A stretch of DNA of 64,000 nucleotides from Paenibacillus aceti (lineage in GTDB: Bacteria; Bacillota; Bacilli; Paenibacillales; Paenibacillaceae). The DNA is taken from NCBI RefSeq assembly GCF_003614185.1, contig NZ_KZ987724.1, forward strand, positions 2,209,360 to 2,273,359, written 5' to 3'. Made by a program: the position numbers and the translations under genes. Shown piece by piece: positions 24,937-31,503 of the stretch (its first letter is position 1; each line of letters begins with the position of its first letter). The notes under the pieces were generated by a model. The model saw only the letters and a program-made list of their open reading frames with translations. It was not told the DNA's origin and made no database searches.

Positions 24937-25131
24937 CTAAGACTTTTTCAATAGGTTGCTTGCTGATTGTTTTACCACTTCGATTTTTTCTCTGCCTGAA
25001 AGATCCGAAAACGCCTCACATACTTCATCTGGTACGCTATCATAATACCCTTCCAGTTCAACGAGATCAGATAAAAAGTCATATCCAGTATTAGATAGCC
25101 AATCTACTACAACCCTTTGATTTTTTGTCAT
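24937..25131 (-). CDS. Hypothetical phage protein (64 residues)
   Basis: MTKNQRVVVDWLSNTGYDFL onward, acidic in the middle, with AGGAAGGAG 5 bases before the ATG. No motif recognised. Confidence 0.55.
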   Translation of the reverse strand: MTKNQRVVVDWLSNTGYDFLSDLVELEGYYDSVPDEVCEAFSDLSGREKIEVVKQSASNLLKKS

Positions 25132-25212
25132 ATGACTCCTTCCTTTCTAATGCTCCTTTGTAATAGGACAGAGGCTTGGTTATGCCTCTATCCCGACAAT
25201 AAAATCTTTATA

Positions 25213-25262
25213 CGGCCCCCGCTTCGCTAGGATTATTCGGTCGCTGTCGATGGCCTTCGGCC
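25213..25262. repeat. GC-rich dispersed hairpin element, copy 2
   Basis: Starts GGCCGAAGGCC and ends GCGAAGCGGGGGCCG on the minus strand, with GACCGAAT in the centre shared with copy 1 at 21831-21879. It lies between two early genes. Confidence 0.55.
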
Positions 25263-25265
25263 GTT

Positions 25266-25625
25266 TTAAGCGTGTGTAAAATCTCTAGCATCAATCCAGC
25301 AATCCTCTGAACCATCGTCCCAAACTACAAGAATTTCATGTTCCATTAGTCCATCTGGCATTTCATTAGACTTGATATCAATTACAAATCCCGTATCTTC
25401 TGAATAATGTCCGCTGTCCTCATAACTGCTTGAAGTCAGCTCAACGCGGTCATTGATTCCAAACGGCGGTTCTTGAAGATGCTTGATAGCCTGATTTAAA
25501 TCACATCTATAGTGTCTGATCGCTTGTTTAATGATGTCTGGAGTATCTGGATTTTCTGTATCCCACGTATTCAGATCAGAAAGTGTTTTTTTCATTCCGA
25601 TAATCATGTGATTCATATCTATCAA
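25266..25625 (-). CDS. Hypothetical early phage protein (119 residues)
   Basis: An N-terminal helical part (MKKTLSDLNTWDTENPDTPD) is followed by a beta-rich part ending VVWDDGSEDCWIDARDFTHA, like a small SH3-type barrel. It is divergent from the plus-strand gene at 25764. Function unknown. Confidence 0.6.
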   Translation of the reverse strand: MIDMNHMIIGMKKTLSDLNTWDTENPDTPDIIKQAIRHYRCDLNQAIKHLQEPPFGINDRVELTSSSYEDSGHYSEDTGFVIDIKSNEMPDGLMEHEILVVWDDGSEDCWIDARDFTHA

Positions 25626-25763
25626 TCTCCCTTTGGTTTATTTGATGGCCTTCGGCCTAGTGCATCATCGCTTACTCTTCTATAGCCGATCGACAAAACC
25701 TTACAAAACTAACCTCTATCATTCTGCCGCTGGCCATATTAAAATTGATGCGAGGTGATATAA

Positions 25764-25931
25764 ATGAATAACAATATCAAATTCTTGCATGAATTATCTT
25801 TATTGGGCGACTCAGGAGTCGACCCATACGAAGAATTCAAACAATCTCTTCTAGCTCAAGGCGTCAATGAACTTGATGCCACACACGAAACCGCATTATT
25901 CATGAATATGGTCTGCGATATGATGGATTAA
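25764..25931 (+). CDS. Isolated plus-strand small gene (55 residues)
   Basis: ATG with a strong GCGAGGTGATATAA leader. The product (MNNNIKFLHELSLLGDSGVD, then PYEEFKQSLLAQGVNELDAT) is acidic and helical. It is the only plus-strand gene between 1 and 31 kb, and it is divergent from its left neighbour. A GGGCAATCTGCCC hairpin follows the stop. Function unknown; it may be a small regulator or anti-host protein. Confidence 0.65.
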   Translation: MNNNIKFLHELSLLGDSGVDPYEEFKQSLLAQGVNELDATHETALFMNMVCDMMD

Positions 25932-25968
25932 TGGGCAATCTGCCCATTCCATCTTCGCTATCCTAGGG

Positions 25969-26187
25969 CTACTTGCTTACCCTGAATAATCGTTTATGAC
26001 AACCTGCACAGTATGCGTATTTACCGCCCCTATAGGTCAAGCCTTCATACATTTCTCCATTCTCTGCTTCTGTGCCATCGAAATTGGAATACGCTCTAGA
26101 AGGCCCGCTGACTTGATACTTTTGATAATAAGAACCGCCTCCACAATGTGGACACTCTTTCATTTGTTTTACATCCTCTATACTCAT
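25969..26187 (-). CDS. Zinc-ribbon phage protein
   Basis: 72 residues with CPHC near residue 12 and CAGC near residue 60, giving a probable zinc ribbon with an inserted loop. It overlaps the upstream gene by 4 bases. Function unknown. Confidence 0.6.
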   Translation of the reverse strand: MSIEDVKQMKECPHCGGGSYYQKYQVSGPSRAYSNFDGTEAENGEMYEGLTYRGGKYAYCAGCHKRLFRVSK

Positions 26188-26555
26188 TCCTTATCAGCCT
26201 TTCTCAGTACTCTGTACGCAATGCCTAAAGCGTCACCCATCGCATAGCATTCCGGTATTTTTCGGGCATATTTGTCATATAAATCTCTATCTGCAAAGTA
26301 CAAAGAGTGCCAAATATCACTTCTACCTGAAAGATGTTTTCCAAATAAGTTCTTGCTATAATCCATCTGAAATTCCCTATAGTCTGGGTTTCTGAACATT
26401 GCCCAAATCTTCCCGATATGTCTCCTGTGATGCCACGCAGCATATGTCTTAATCAGAAGCATTGCTAACGCCTTGTTATCCTCGCATCTTTCCAACAACT
26501 CACTTTTAAATTCGATCCTTGATTGTTTGTATCTTCGCTTTAGGATTTTACTCAT
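26184..26555 (-). CDS. Hypothetical phage protein (123 residues)
   Basis: Basic, helical N-terminus (MSKILKRRYKQSRIEFKSEL), then HHRRHIGKIWAMFRNPDYRE. No catalytic motif was recognised. It is in an operon with overlapping neighbours. Confidence 0.55.
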   Translation of the reverse strand: MSKILKRRYKQSRIEFKSELLERCEDNKALAMLLIKTYAAWHHRRHIGKIWAMFRNPDYREFQMDYSKNLFGKHLSGRSDIWHSLYFADRDLYDKYARKIPECYAMGDALGIAYRVLRKADKE

Positions 26556-27019
26556 TCCTTATCACCTTCCCCTAACGTAGCGTCAATTTCCTTGATAGCA
26601 TCCTCACCTGTATTAATTACTAAATATGGACTTTCTGCATAGAGCCCTATTCTTTGGATGTTGCGCTTTGCTTCTTCTAGTGCTTTACGTAGGCCAGAGC
26701 ATTCCTCAATCATTTTGCTCAGACGTTCATCACGCCTATCAATCATTCGTCTTAACTCCGCTGCTTCTTTCTCTTTCTTTAGGTACTGCCGATCTGCATT
26801 ATCAAATGCTTTTTCCCACTTTTTAGATTGTTCTTCCAACCGTTCTATGGTTGCGTCCTTCTCGGTAAGCTGCCGCTGAGACTTTTCTGCAATTTCGATC
26901 AGCATGATTACATCCTTTGGTTCAAGGCTTAAAACTTCACCAGTGCTTAATAATGCCCTAAAATCGCTAGTAGCCTGATTCAACGCATTTTTGACTACTT
27001 CCCATTCCATTCCTTTCAC
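26552..27019 (-). CDS. Coiled-coil phage protein
   Basis: 155 residues. Residues about 45-125 form a continuous coiled coil (LTEKDATIERLEEQSKKWEK onward). The end (YLVINTGEDAIKEIDATLGE) is the short acidic tail seen in many small phage early proteins. Function unknown. Confidence 0.6.
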   Translation of the reverse strand: MKGMEWEVVKNALNQATSDFRALLSTGEVLSLEPKDVIMLIEIAEKSQRQLTEKDATIERLEEQSKKWEKAFDNADRQYLKKEKEAAELRRMIDRRDERLSKMIEECSGLRKALEEAKRNIQRIGLYAESPYLVINTGEDAIKEIDATLGEGDKE

Positions 27020-27045
27020 CTCTCCCCTCTATGGGTTTATAGTGT

Positions 27046-27282
27046 TCAGTCAATGTAATTTCCGTTTTCATCAAGTTGCATCACGATGTTTTCTTTTCCA
27101 TCAATCACGACTTCCGCTGTGCCAAGTTCTCTCAAATCTTCGCTTTCATAGCTGTACAATTTCCCACGGAGGGTAGTTTGTAATGATTGAGGCTCGAATA
27201 TCATTTTAGTGCAGATCACAAATTGATAGCAGCTATCTACTTGATATAAAAATGGTACTGGCAACTTTACATAACCGTTCAT
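27046..27282 (-). CDS. Hypothetical phage protein (78 residues)
   Basis: I use ATG 27280-27282 because the upstream AAAGG is too close to the earlier ATG at 27294. The product has several beta strands (YVKLPVPFLYQVDSCYQFVI) and ends NIVMQLDENGNYID. No family recognised. Confidence 0.5.
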   Translation of the reverse strand: MNGYVKLPVPFLYQVDSCYQFVICTKMIFEPQSLQTTLRGKLYSYESEDLRELGTAEVVIDGKENIVMQLDENGNYID

Positions 27283-27333
27283 GTGTTTATTCATCCTTTC
27301 AGGTGGGATAAAGCCTGTGTCCGGTCTATATTG

Positions 27334-27534
27334 TTACTCATGGGTATTAGCCTCCTTGTAGATAATGAGGGCCGAACCCCAAAATCGCTGACCAACCAAA
27401 GTTGACGCATACTTTATATCAATGATTTCAAATTCGTTCATTTGATTTACGGCACGATTCACAGCTTCATCAACTCGACTATATTGATTTTCATATACGG
27501 CAATTGTCTTGATTTCGCTCGCTTTACCTAACAT
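27334..27534 (-). CDS. Cse60-like small protein
   Basis: 66 residues from ATG 27532-27534 with AAGGAGGAATCC upstream. The pattern is a strand, a helix (YSRVDEAVNRAVNQMNEFEI), then EIIDIKYASTLVGQRF and SALIIYKE. This fits the Cse60/DUF2758 family known from Bacillus sporulation and phages. The role in phage is unknown. Confidence 0.6.
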   Translation of the reverse strand: MLGKASEIKTIAVYENQYSRVDEAVNRAVNQMNEFEIIDIKYASTLVGQRFWGSALIIYKEANTHE

Positions 27535-27609
27535 GTGGATTCCTCCTTGTATTTTCATCTGAAAACTAAGATTTAGAAGTTGACTATTCCGCAATCCTAC
27601 CAAATCGGG

Positions 27610-28023
27610 TTAATTATTTTGTGAATAAATATTCCCAATCAGCTTGGAATCAGCTATCCAGTCATAAGCACCGTCGCTTTCAACTAATTCTGACATCCAT
27701 ACATATCCATCTTCGAAAGAGTCTGAGACAAGCACAAAGCCACATATACTGTACTCGATCTTACAAGTGATTAATTCATCTTCATATTTAAGTTCAATAA
27801 TGTCTCCAGACCAAAGTTTGCTATATCCGTTGTCTGTTTCATGGCCATCTTCACATCCGGTAAACATTCCTGCTGTCTCTTTCTTTATCTCTTGCATCTT
27901 AATATGACCGCCGTCATCAAGATAAGATATTGCTAGAGATCCGCTTTTACTGACTTTTACTAATGAACCAAATATAAATTCATTAGTATCTTTAGGTATC
28001 CCTCGAAATTTAGTAGGAATCAA
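27610..28023 (-). CDS. YopX family protein
   Basis: 137 residues from TTG 28021-28023, where GGGAGGG is correctly spaced and the TTGA overlap couples it to the upstream gene. The YopX features are visible: IPTKFRGIPKDTNEFIFGSL at the start, MFTGCEDGHETDNG, then GDIIELKYED and a final KLIGNIYSQN. The family is common in Firmicute phages and its function is not known. Confidence 0.75.
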   Translation of the reverse strand: MIPTKFRGIPKDTNEFIFGSLVKVSKSGSLAISYLDDGGHIKMQEIKKETAGMFTGCEDGHETDNGYSKLWSGDIIELKYEDELITCKIEYSICGFVLVSDSFEDGYVWMSELVESDGAYDWIADSKLIGNIYSQNN

Positions 28024-28466
28024 CCCAATCCCTCCCAATTCCATAGTCCTTGTTGCCCTTTAGCCGGAATAGGCTCAGTTATCAGTCGTACCGTGCGCAG
28101 TTCCCAAGCGTAGCGCCCTTCCTCATACCAGCCAAAGGCGAATTCGTCTCCCTCAACGTGCATTGCTATTTCGCCATTCTGATTTACTGAGCCAGCAAAA
28201 CTGTCTCTGGCAACTGTTATCTGATGCACTTCTTCCAAATTGCACACGGTCACTATTGCGCCAGTAGGAAGGTTATCCGCAGTGTATCCCTGCCGTTCCA
28301 GCGCTCTGCTGATCTCCGGCTGCATGCAAGCTTCCTTATCGATCTTCTTACCAGCGTGTATTGCAATCAGCCCTCTATATTTCGTAGGCCAACTCCGTGT
28401 CTCAAATCGTTTTTCCCCGAGCGCGATCAACGTTGCCCACGGTTGAATAATAGTAATAGCTTTCAT
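28020..28466 (-). CDS. ASCH-domain protein
   Basis: 148 residues. The start MKAITIIQPWATLIALGEKR followed by FETRSWPTKYRGLIAIHAGK is the ASCH signature (PUA-like fold). The later FAFGWYEEGRYAWELRTVRL also fits. ASCH domains bind or act on nucleic acids (some are RNA hydrolases or deaminases of modified cytosine). Here it may act on host or phage RNA, but the target is unknown. Confidence 0.8.
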   Translation of the reverse strand: MKAITIIQPWATLIALGEKRFETRSWPTKYRGLIAIHAGKKIDKEACMQPEISRALERQGYTADNLPTGAIVTVCNLEEVHQITVARDSFAGSVNQNGEIAMHVEGDEFAFGWYEEGRYAWELRTVRLITEPIPAKGQQGLWNWEGLG

Positions 28467-28477
28467 AGTTTATCCTC

Positions 28478-28795
28478 CTAACTAAGCCCTGCGAGGGCAT
28501 ATACAAGATTTACTTGCTGCCAACCAACAAGCTCTTTCAACTCTTCTTCTGTCTTCTTGTTAGCCAACTCTTTGACCTTGGCCATGAATTCATCTTTATT
28601 AACATCAAGTCTATAGAACAAAGCTTTCAAGGATATCTCACACATTTCCTTATCCTTGATATATTTTCTGCAATATTCATCAAACATTACTTCATCGATC
28701 ATTTGCTCAATATCTTTTGAAGAAAATCCATACATTTTAGCAGTAAAATAAACCATCGGATACTTGTTATGAAACTCCATATCAGTTCCGTGCAT
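28478..28795 (-). CDS. Hypothetical phage protein (105 residues)
   Basis: Mostly helical (YGFSSKDIEQMIDEVMFDEY, then KTEEELKELVGWQQVNLVYA). GGAGTG precedes the ATG. Function unknown. Confidence 0.55.
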   Translation of the reverse strand: MHGTDMEFHNKYPMVYFTAKMYGFSSKDIEQMIDEVMFDEYCRKYIKDKEMCEISLKALFYRLDVNKDEFMAKVKELANKKTEEELKELVGWQQVNLVYALAGLS

Positions 28796-28806
28796 AAGAT
28801 CACTCC

Positions 28807-29388
28807 TTAATCTTCGAATCTCTCTCCATATGCATAAGATGGTTTTATAGAATGAGTTGCTACCAAGTCAGAAATCATTGAAGCAAATACGGCCATTTCC
28901 TTATCATCAAAACCTTCAAGAAGACGCAATTCTTTGGCCTTTAGAGATCGACCAGCAGCTGTGGAAATCAATTCTGCTACCGGCTTGATTTGATTCATCC
29001 GCTCTCTCTTCTCTTCTTCAGCGGCCTTGATAGCTTCCTGCTTGCGGTTGTACTCTTCCCAATCTTGTTCATCAAACCAGAAATACTCACCATACTTGTC
29101 GCGGTAGACCGAAATCCAATGCGGCATAACATGATGTGTTGTTGTTGCTTCAGCAGCCTTACAATGCTGGCATACTCCGCTTGATTCAGTTATCAGTTCC
29201 GTGATAACTTCCTTTGGAAACTCACCGCGCTCCCTTGTGCTTGGTCTTGATGTGTGGTGAGAGAGAATGTCCTTCTTCCATTCTGGAACATCCCTCTTGG
29301 CTTTTGGTTTTCGTTGCTGAAGACTGTTATATACCTTCTTCTCTTTCGCCTGTTTCTCAGGCTTCCAAAATGTCTGATGCATTCTCAC
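28807..29388 (-). CDS. HNH-like protein lacking its second metal-binding half
   Basis: 193 residues. Residues about 70-95 read GVCQHCKAAEATTTHHVMPH, which matches the first half of an HNH nuclease (CxxC then HH). The second CxxCH expected 20-30 residues later is missing; a charged helix follows instead. The nuclease is therefore probably inactive or has been reused. The basic first 60 residues may bind DNA. Confidence 0.55.
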   Translation of the reverse strand: MRMHQTFWKPEKQAKEKKVYNSLQQRKPKAKRDVPEWKKDILSHHTSRPSTRERGEFPKEVITELITESSGVCQHCKAAEATTTHHVMPHWISVYRDKYGEYFWFDEQDWEEYNRKQEAIKAAEEEKRERMNQIKPVAELISTAAGRSLKAKELRLLEGFDDKEMAVFASMISDLVATHSIKPSYAYGERFED

Positions 29389-29466
29389 TCACCACCCTTC
29401 ACGTTTACTTTGTTTATACTTATATTTTGAGCCTATTCCACTACGCGCCCACTACGGATTTTAGCT

Positions 29467-29643
29467 TTATGCCCCTAAACTTTCGATATAACCAGCTTGT
29501 TCCAATACTTTGTAATGATGCTCCCTTTCTGCCGCTGAGAAGCTTAATGGAAGAACGGTATGAGCCGCGTAAAAAGCGATTGCTTCTCGAAGCTCTTTTG
29601 GTTGATCATCAAGCTCTAGTAGATTGATAGACTTAGTAGACAT
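29467..29643 (-). CDS. Small helical protein (58 residues)
   Basis: Starts ATG 29641-29643 with GGAGGGGG upstream. The product (INLLELDDQPKELREAIAFY onward) is helical with an aromatic patch. Unknown. Confidence 0.55.
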   Translation of the reverse strand: MSTKSINLLELDDQPKELREAIAFYAAHTVLPLSFSAAEREHHYKVLEQAGYIESLGA

Positions 29644-29658
29644 TTGTTCCCCCTCCGA

Positions 29659-29985
29659 TCAGTAATGTGATCTTTCATACGCCTGTTTTGCTTCTTCGAT
29701 CGTTTTGAAATCGAACTCTCGATATACAGAATGAACAATGCTTGCTATCTGTTTGTCTGTGTAACTAATATTTTTTGCTCCAAGAATGACATATCCTAGA
29801 CAAGCATTGTTACTCCATTCCACGCTAGAAAAAAGCTGAGCATCCTTATATCCGGCCTGATAAGCCTTGTTGAACTTTTGTTCAACTCTATCGAGGATCT
29901 TTATCTGCTCCGTATTCATCCCATCAGGGAATAATTCATCTTCCAATTCCATCCTTAATACCACTGCTAAGTTATAATCTTGCAT
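29659..29985 (-). CDS. Hypothetical phage protein (108 residues)
   Basis: Helix-rich (QIKILDRVEQKFNKAYQAGY, then FKTIEEAKQAYERSHY). It starts at ATG with GAAGGGAG upstream. A near-perfect palindrome, 30006-30019, lies 20 bases upstream. Unknown function. Confidence 0.55.
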   Translation of the reverse strand: MQDYNLAVVLRMELEDELFPDGMNTEQIKILDRVEQKFNKAYQAGYKDAQLFSSVEWSNNACLGYVILGAKNISYTDKQIASIVHSVYREFDFKTIEEAKQAYERSHY

Positions 29986-30005
29986 ACAGTTTCTCCCTTC
30001 ACGTC

Positions 30006-30019
30006 AGGAAAACTTTCCT
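30006..30019. repeat. Dispersed palindrome, copy with one change
   Basis: AGGAAAACTTTCCT with GTC and GACC flanks. The spacing to the downstream ATG (20 bases) is the same as copy 1. Confidence 0.6.
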
Positions 30020-30107
30020 GACCTTGTTTTTGGATCGGATATCCGCGACCATCGCGCCGAAAGGCGCTAGGTTTCGGCTGGTATCCCTCCAGCCATCATC
30101 AGGCGGT

Positions 30108-30191
30108 TTATTTACGTCTAATCGTCCGGATCAGCACGACAATCGATAAGACCAATGCTGCAAAGGCGATAATAGTCGTTACTGTTTCCAC
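30108..30191 (-). CDS. Tiny membrane peptide (27 residues)
   Basis: GTG start with GGAGGT upstream. METVTTIIAFAALVLSIVVL followed by IRTIRRK is one transmembrane helix with a basic end, like small phage membrane peptides. Role unknown. Confidence 0.6.
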   Translation of the reverse strand: METVTTIIAFAALVLSIVVLIRTIRRK

Positions 30192-30205
30192 GTTTATACC
30201 TCCTC

Positions 30206-30577
30206 TTATTTAATGAACCAGCATCCTAAAACCTCTACTACTTCGGTATATTCCCTCCCGGCGATCTCCTCCGGATGGGCGCAGTGTTTACCTGCTATAA
30301 ATGTACGCCCATCATCACGGCGGTAAATTGCGCGATTCAGGTTCTTTTTCCACGGATTCATACCGGGCTGTTTTATGTTCGTTTTGCCGATCCGTTCCAT
30401 CTCAAGTTCTTGCATTTTTGAATTAACTACATCGTGAAACATGAGATGCCAATTACTATATTTAAATCCTTTATAATCTTTCTCGGCACTTACTTTTTCG
30501 ACTGAATAACCCAACGCCTTCATGGCGCTCTCTAGCAATATCACATTAGCCCTCGTCGCTCTATACTTTTTAAACAT
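30206..30577 (-). CDS. Hypothetical phage protein (123 residues)
   Basis: I use ATG 30575-30577, which has GGGAGGT at the right distance. The product is basic with a WHLMFHDVV segment and ends EYTEVVEVLGCWFIK. Unknown. Confidence 0.5.
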   Translation of the reverse strand: MFKKYRATRANVILLESAMKALGYSVEKVSAEKDYKGFKYSNWHLMFHDVVNSKMQELEMERIGKTNIKQPGMNPWKKNLNRAIYRRDDGRTFIAGKHCAHPEEIAGREYTEVVEVLGCWFIK

Positions 30578-30698
30578 CTTCATACCTCCCATTTATATTT
30601 CGAATCATTTATGTTAAGATTGGGAGGAGAGGGGCGCTAACCCTCTCCAATGGAACCTATTTACGTTTGCCGCGCGGGCTGCGTTTTTTGGTTCCTTT

Positions 30699-30926
30699 TC
30701 ATTTTGCCACGCCGACTAAACTATTTACTCCTAATCTTCGTCCCCGCACTATCCCATCGTTGCAGCTTTTAAGCATTGCCGTAATGGTTTTTCCTGTTTT
30801 GCTTACGATCACATCCACGACCTCAGATTTGTAGCCGAAGTTCCAAACGCATACATCCCCTACTTTTAGTTCTCCGGCTGATATAGCACTTACAGAACCG
30901 ACTCCTTGCAAATTAATTGTCCCCAT
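30699..30926 (-). CDS. Product of the second divergent switch (75 residues)
   Basis: The gene has a textbook promoter: TTGACA at 31002-30997, a 17-base spacer and TATAAT at 30979-30974. One of three repeat sites lies in the spacer. The product starts MGTINLQGVGSVSAISAGEL and has KVGDVCVWNFGYKSEVVDVI, a small beta barrel. It may be the first gene of the early transcript that continues leftward. Function unknown. Confidence 0.65.
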   Translation of the reverse strand: MGTINLQGVGSVSAISAGELKVGDVCVWNFGYKSEVVDVIVSKTGKTITAMLKSCNDGIVRGRRLGVNSLVGVAK

Positions 30927-30951
30927 CTTTATTACCTCCCGTTAATTACAC

Positions 30952-31046
30952 AATTTCGTTATTTCGTACTTTTATTATAATTCCGTTATATCGTAATGTC
31001 AATACTAAAATACGAAATTGCGTAATTATATTTCTTGTGATAATAT
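30952..31046. promoter_or_regulatory. Divergent promoter region with three operator-like repeats
   Basis: Three 17-bp sites match AATTnCGnnATnTCGTA: 30952-30968, 30979-30995 and 31011-31027 (reverse). The minus promoter is TTGACA/TATAAT with a 17-base spacer (31002-30974). The plus promoter is TTGCGT/TAATAT with a 17-base spacer (31018-31046). Sites 2 and 3 overlap these promoters, so the XRE protein encoded at 31070 probably represses one or both. Confidence 0.75.
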
Positions 31047-31069
31047 TTAAGCAACGGAGGTGCGTGAAC

Positions 31070-31291
31070 ATGGTATCTATTGTGATTAAAGTCCAAGAAA
31101 TATTAGATGAAAGAGATATGTCACAAAAGCAGCTAGCCGAAATGACGGGATTGCGTCGGGCTGCTGTAAGCGAAATATGTAATAATTTGCGAACTTCGAT
31201 CAATCGAGATCATCTAGAAAAGATTGCCGAAGCGTTGAAGCTTAACGATATTAGCCAGTTAATAGAGTTAAGGGTGGAGCAAGAGGAATAG
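31070..31291 (+). CDS. XRE-family (Cro/CI) regulator
   Basis: 73 residues from ATG 31070 with GGAGG 9 bases upstream. Residues about 10-55 form an HTH (VQEILDERDMSQKQLAEMTG, then LRRAAVSEICNNLR). It is one of few plus-strand genes of the early region and reads away from the 30926 gene. It probably binds the three sites at 30952-31027 and is a second regulator distinct from the CI/Cro pair near the integrase. Confidence 0.8.
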   Translation: MVSIVIKVQEILDERDMSQKQLAEMTGLRRAAVSEICNNLRTSINRDHLEKIAEALKLNDISQLIELRVEQEE

Positions 31292-31297
31292 AATCCT

Positions 31298-31498
31298 CTA
31301 TGCTCCGTTTTTATTTTTCTTGTCCTGACGACTTTTGAATTCGGGCGGCCTGATCGGTCGAGAATTAGTTTCCCAATATTCGTCTGGCGGCATGGCTCGA
31401 TACTTTGCTAATTCTACATCCGAGAGGTAGTATTGTTCATATGTCCCGTAAGGTCCAGTAATCATTTTTCGTTCCCCAGGTTTTCTTTTAATCCCCAT
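31298..31498 (-). CDS. Small basic phage protein (66 residues)
   Basis: Starts at ATG 31496-31498 (GCGGGTGA upstream). The product has a GPYGTYEQYYLSDVELAKYR segment and a basic end. It overlaps the frame of the helicase gene only at its first codons. Unknown. Confidence 0.5.
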   Translation of the reverse strand: MGIKRKPGERKMITGPYGTYEQYYLSDVELAKYRAMPPDEYWETNSRPIRPPEFKSRQDKKNKNGA

Positions 31499-31503
31499 AA
31501 CAT

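Noticed and set aside
30666-30704. A 13-codon basic ORF on the minus strand
   Set aside because: Too short to support, and its ribosome site is not convincing.
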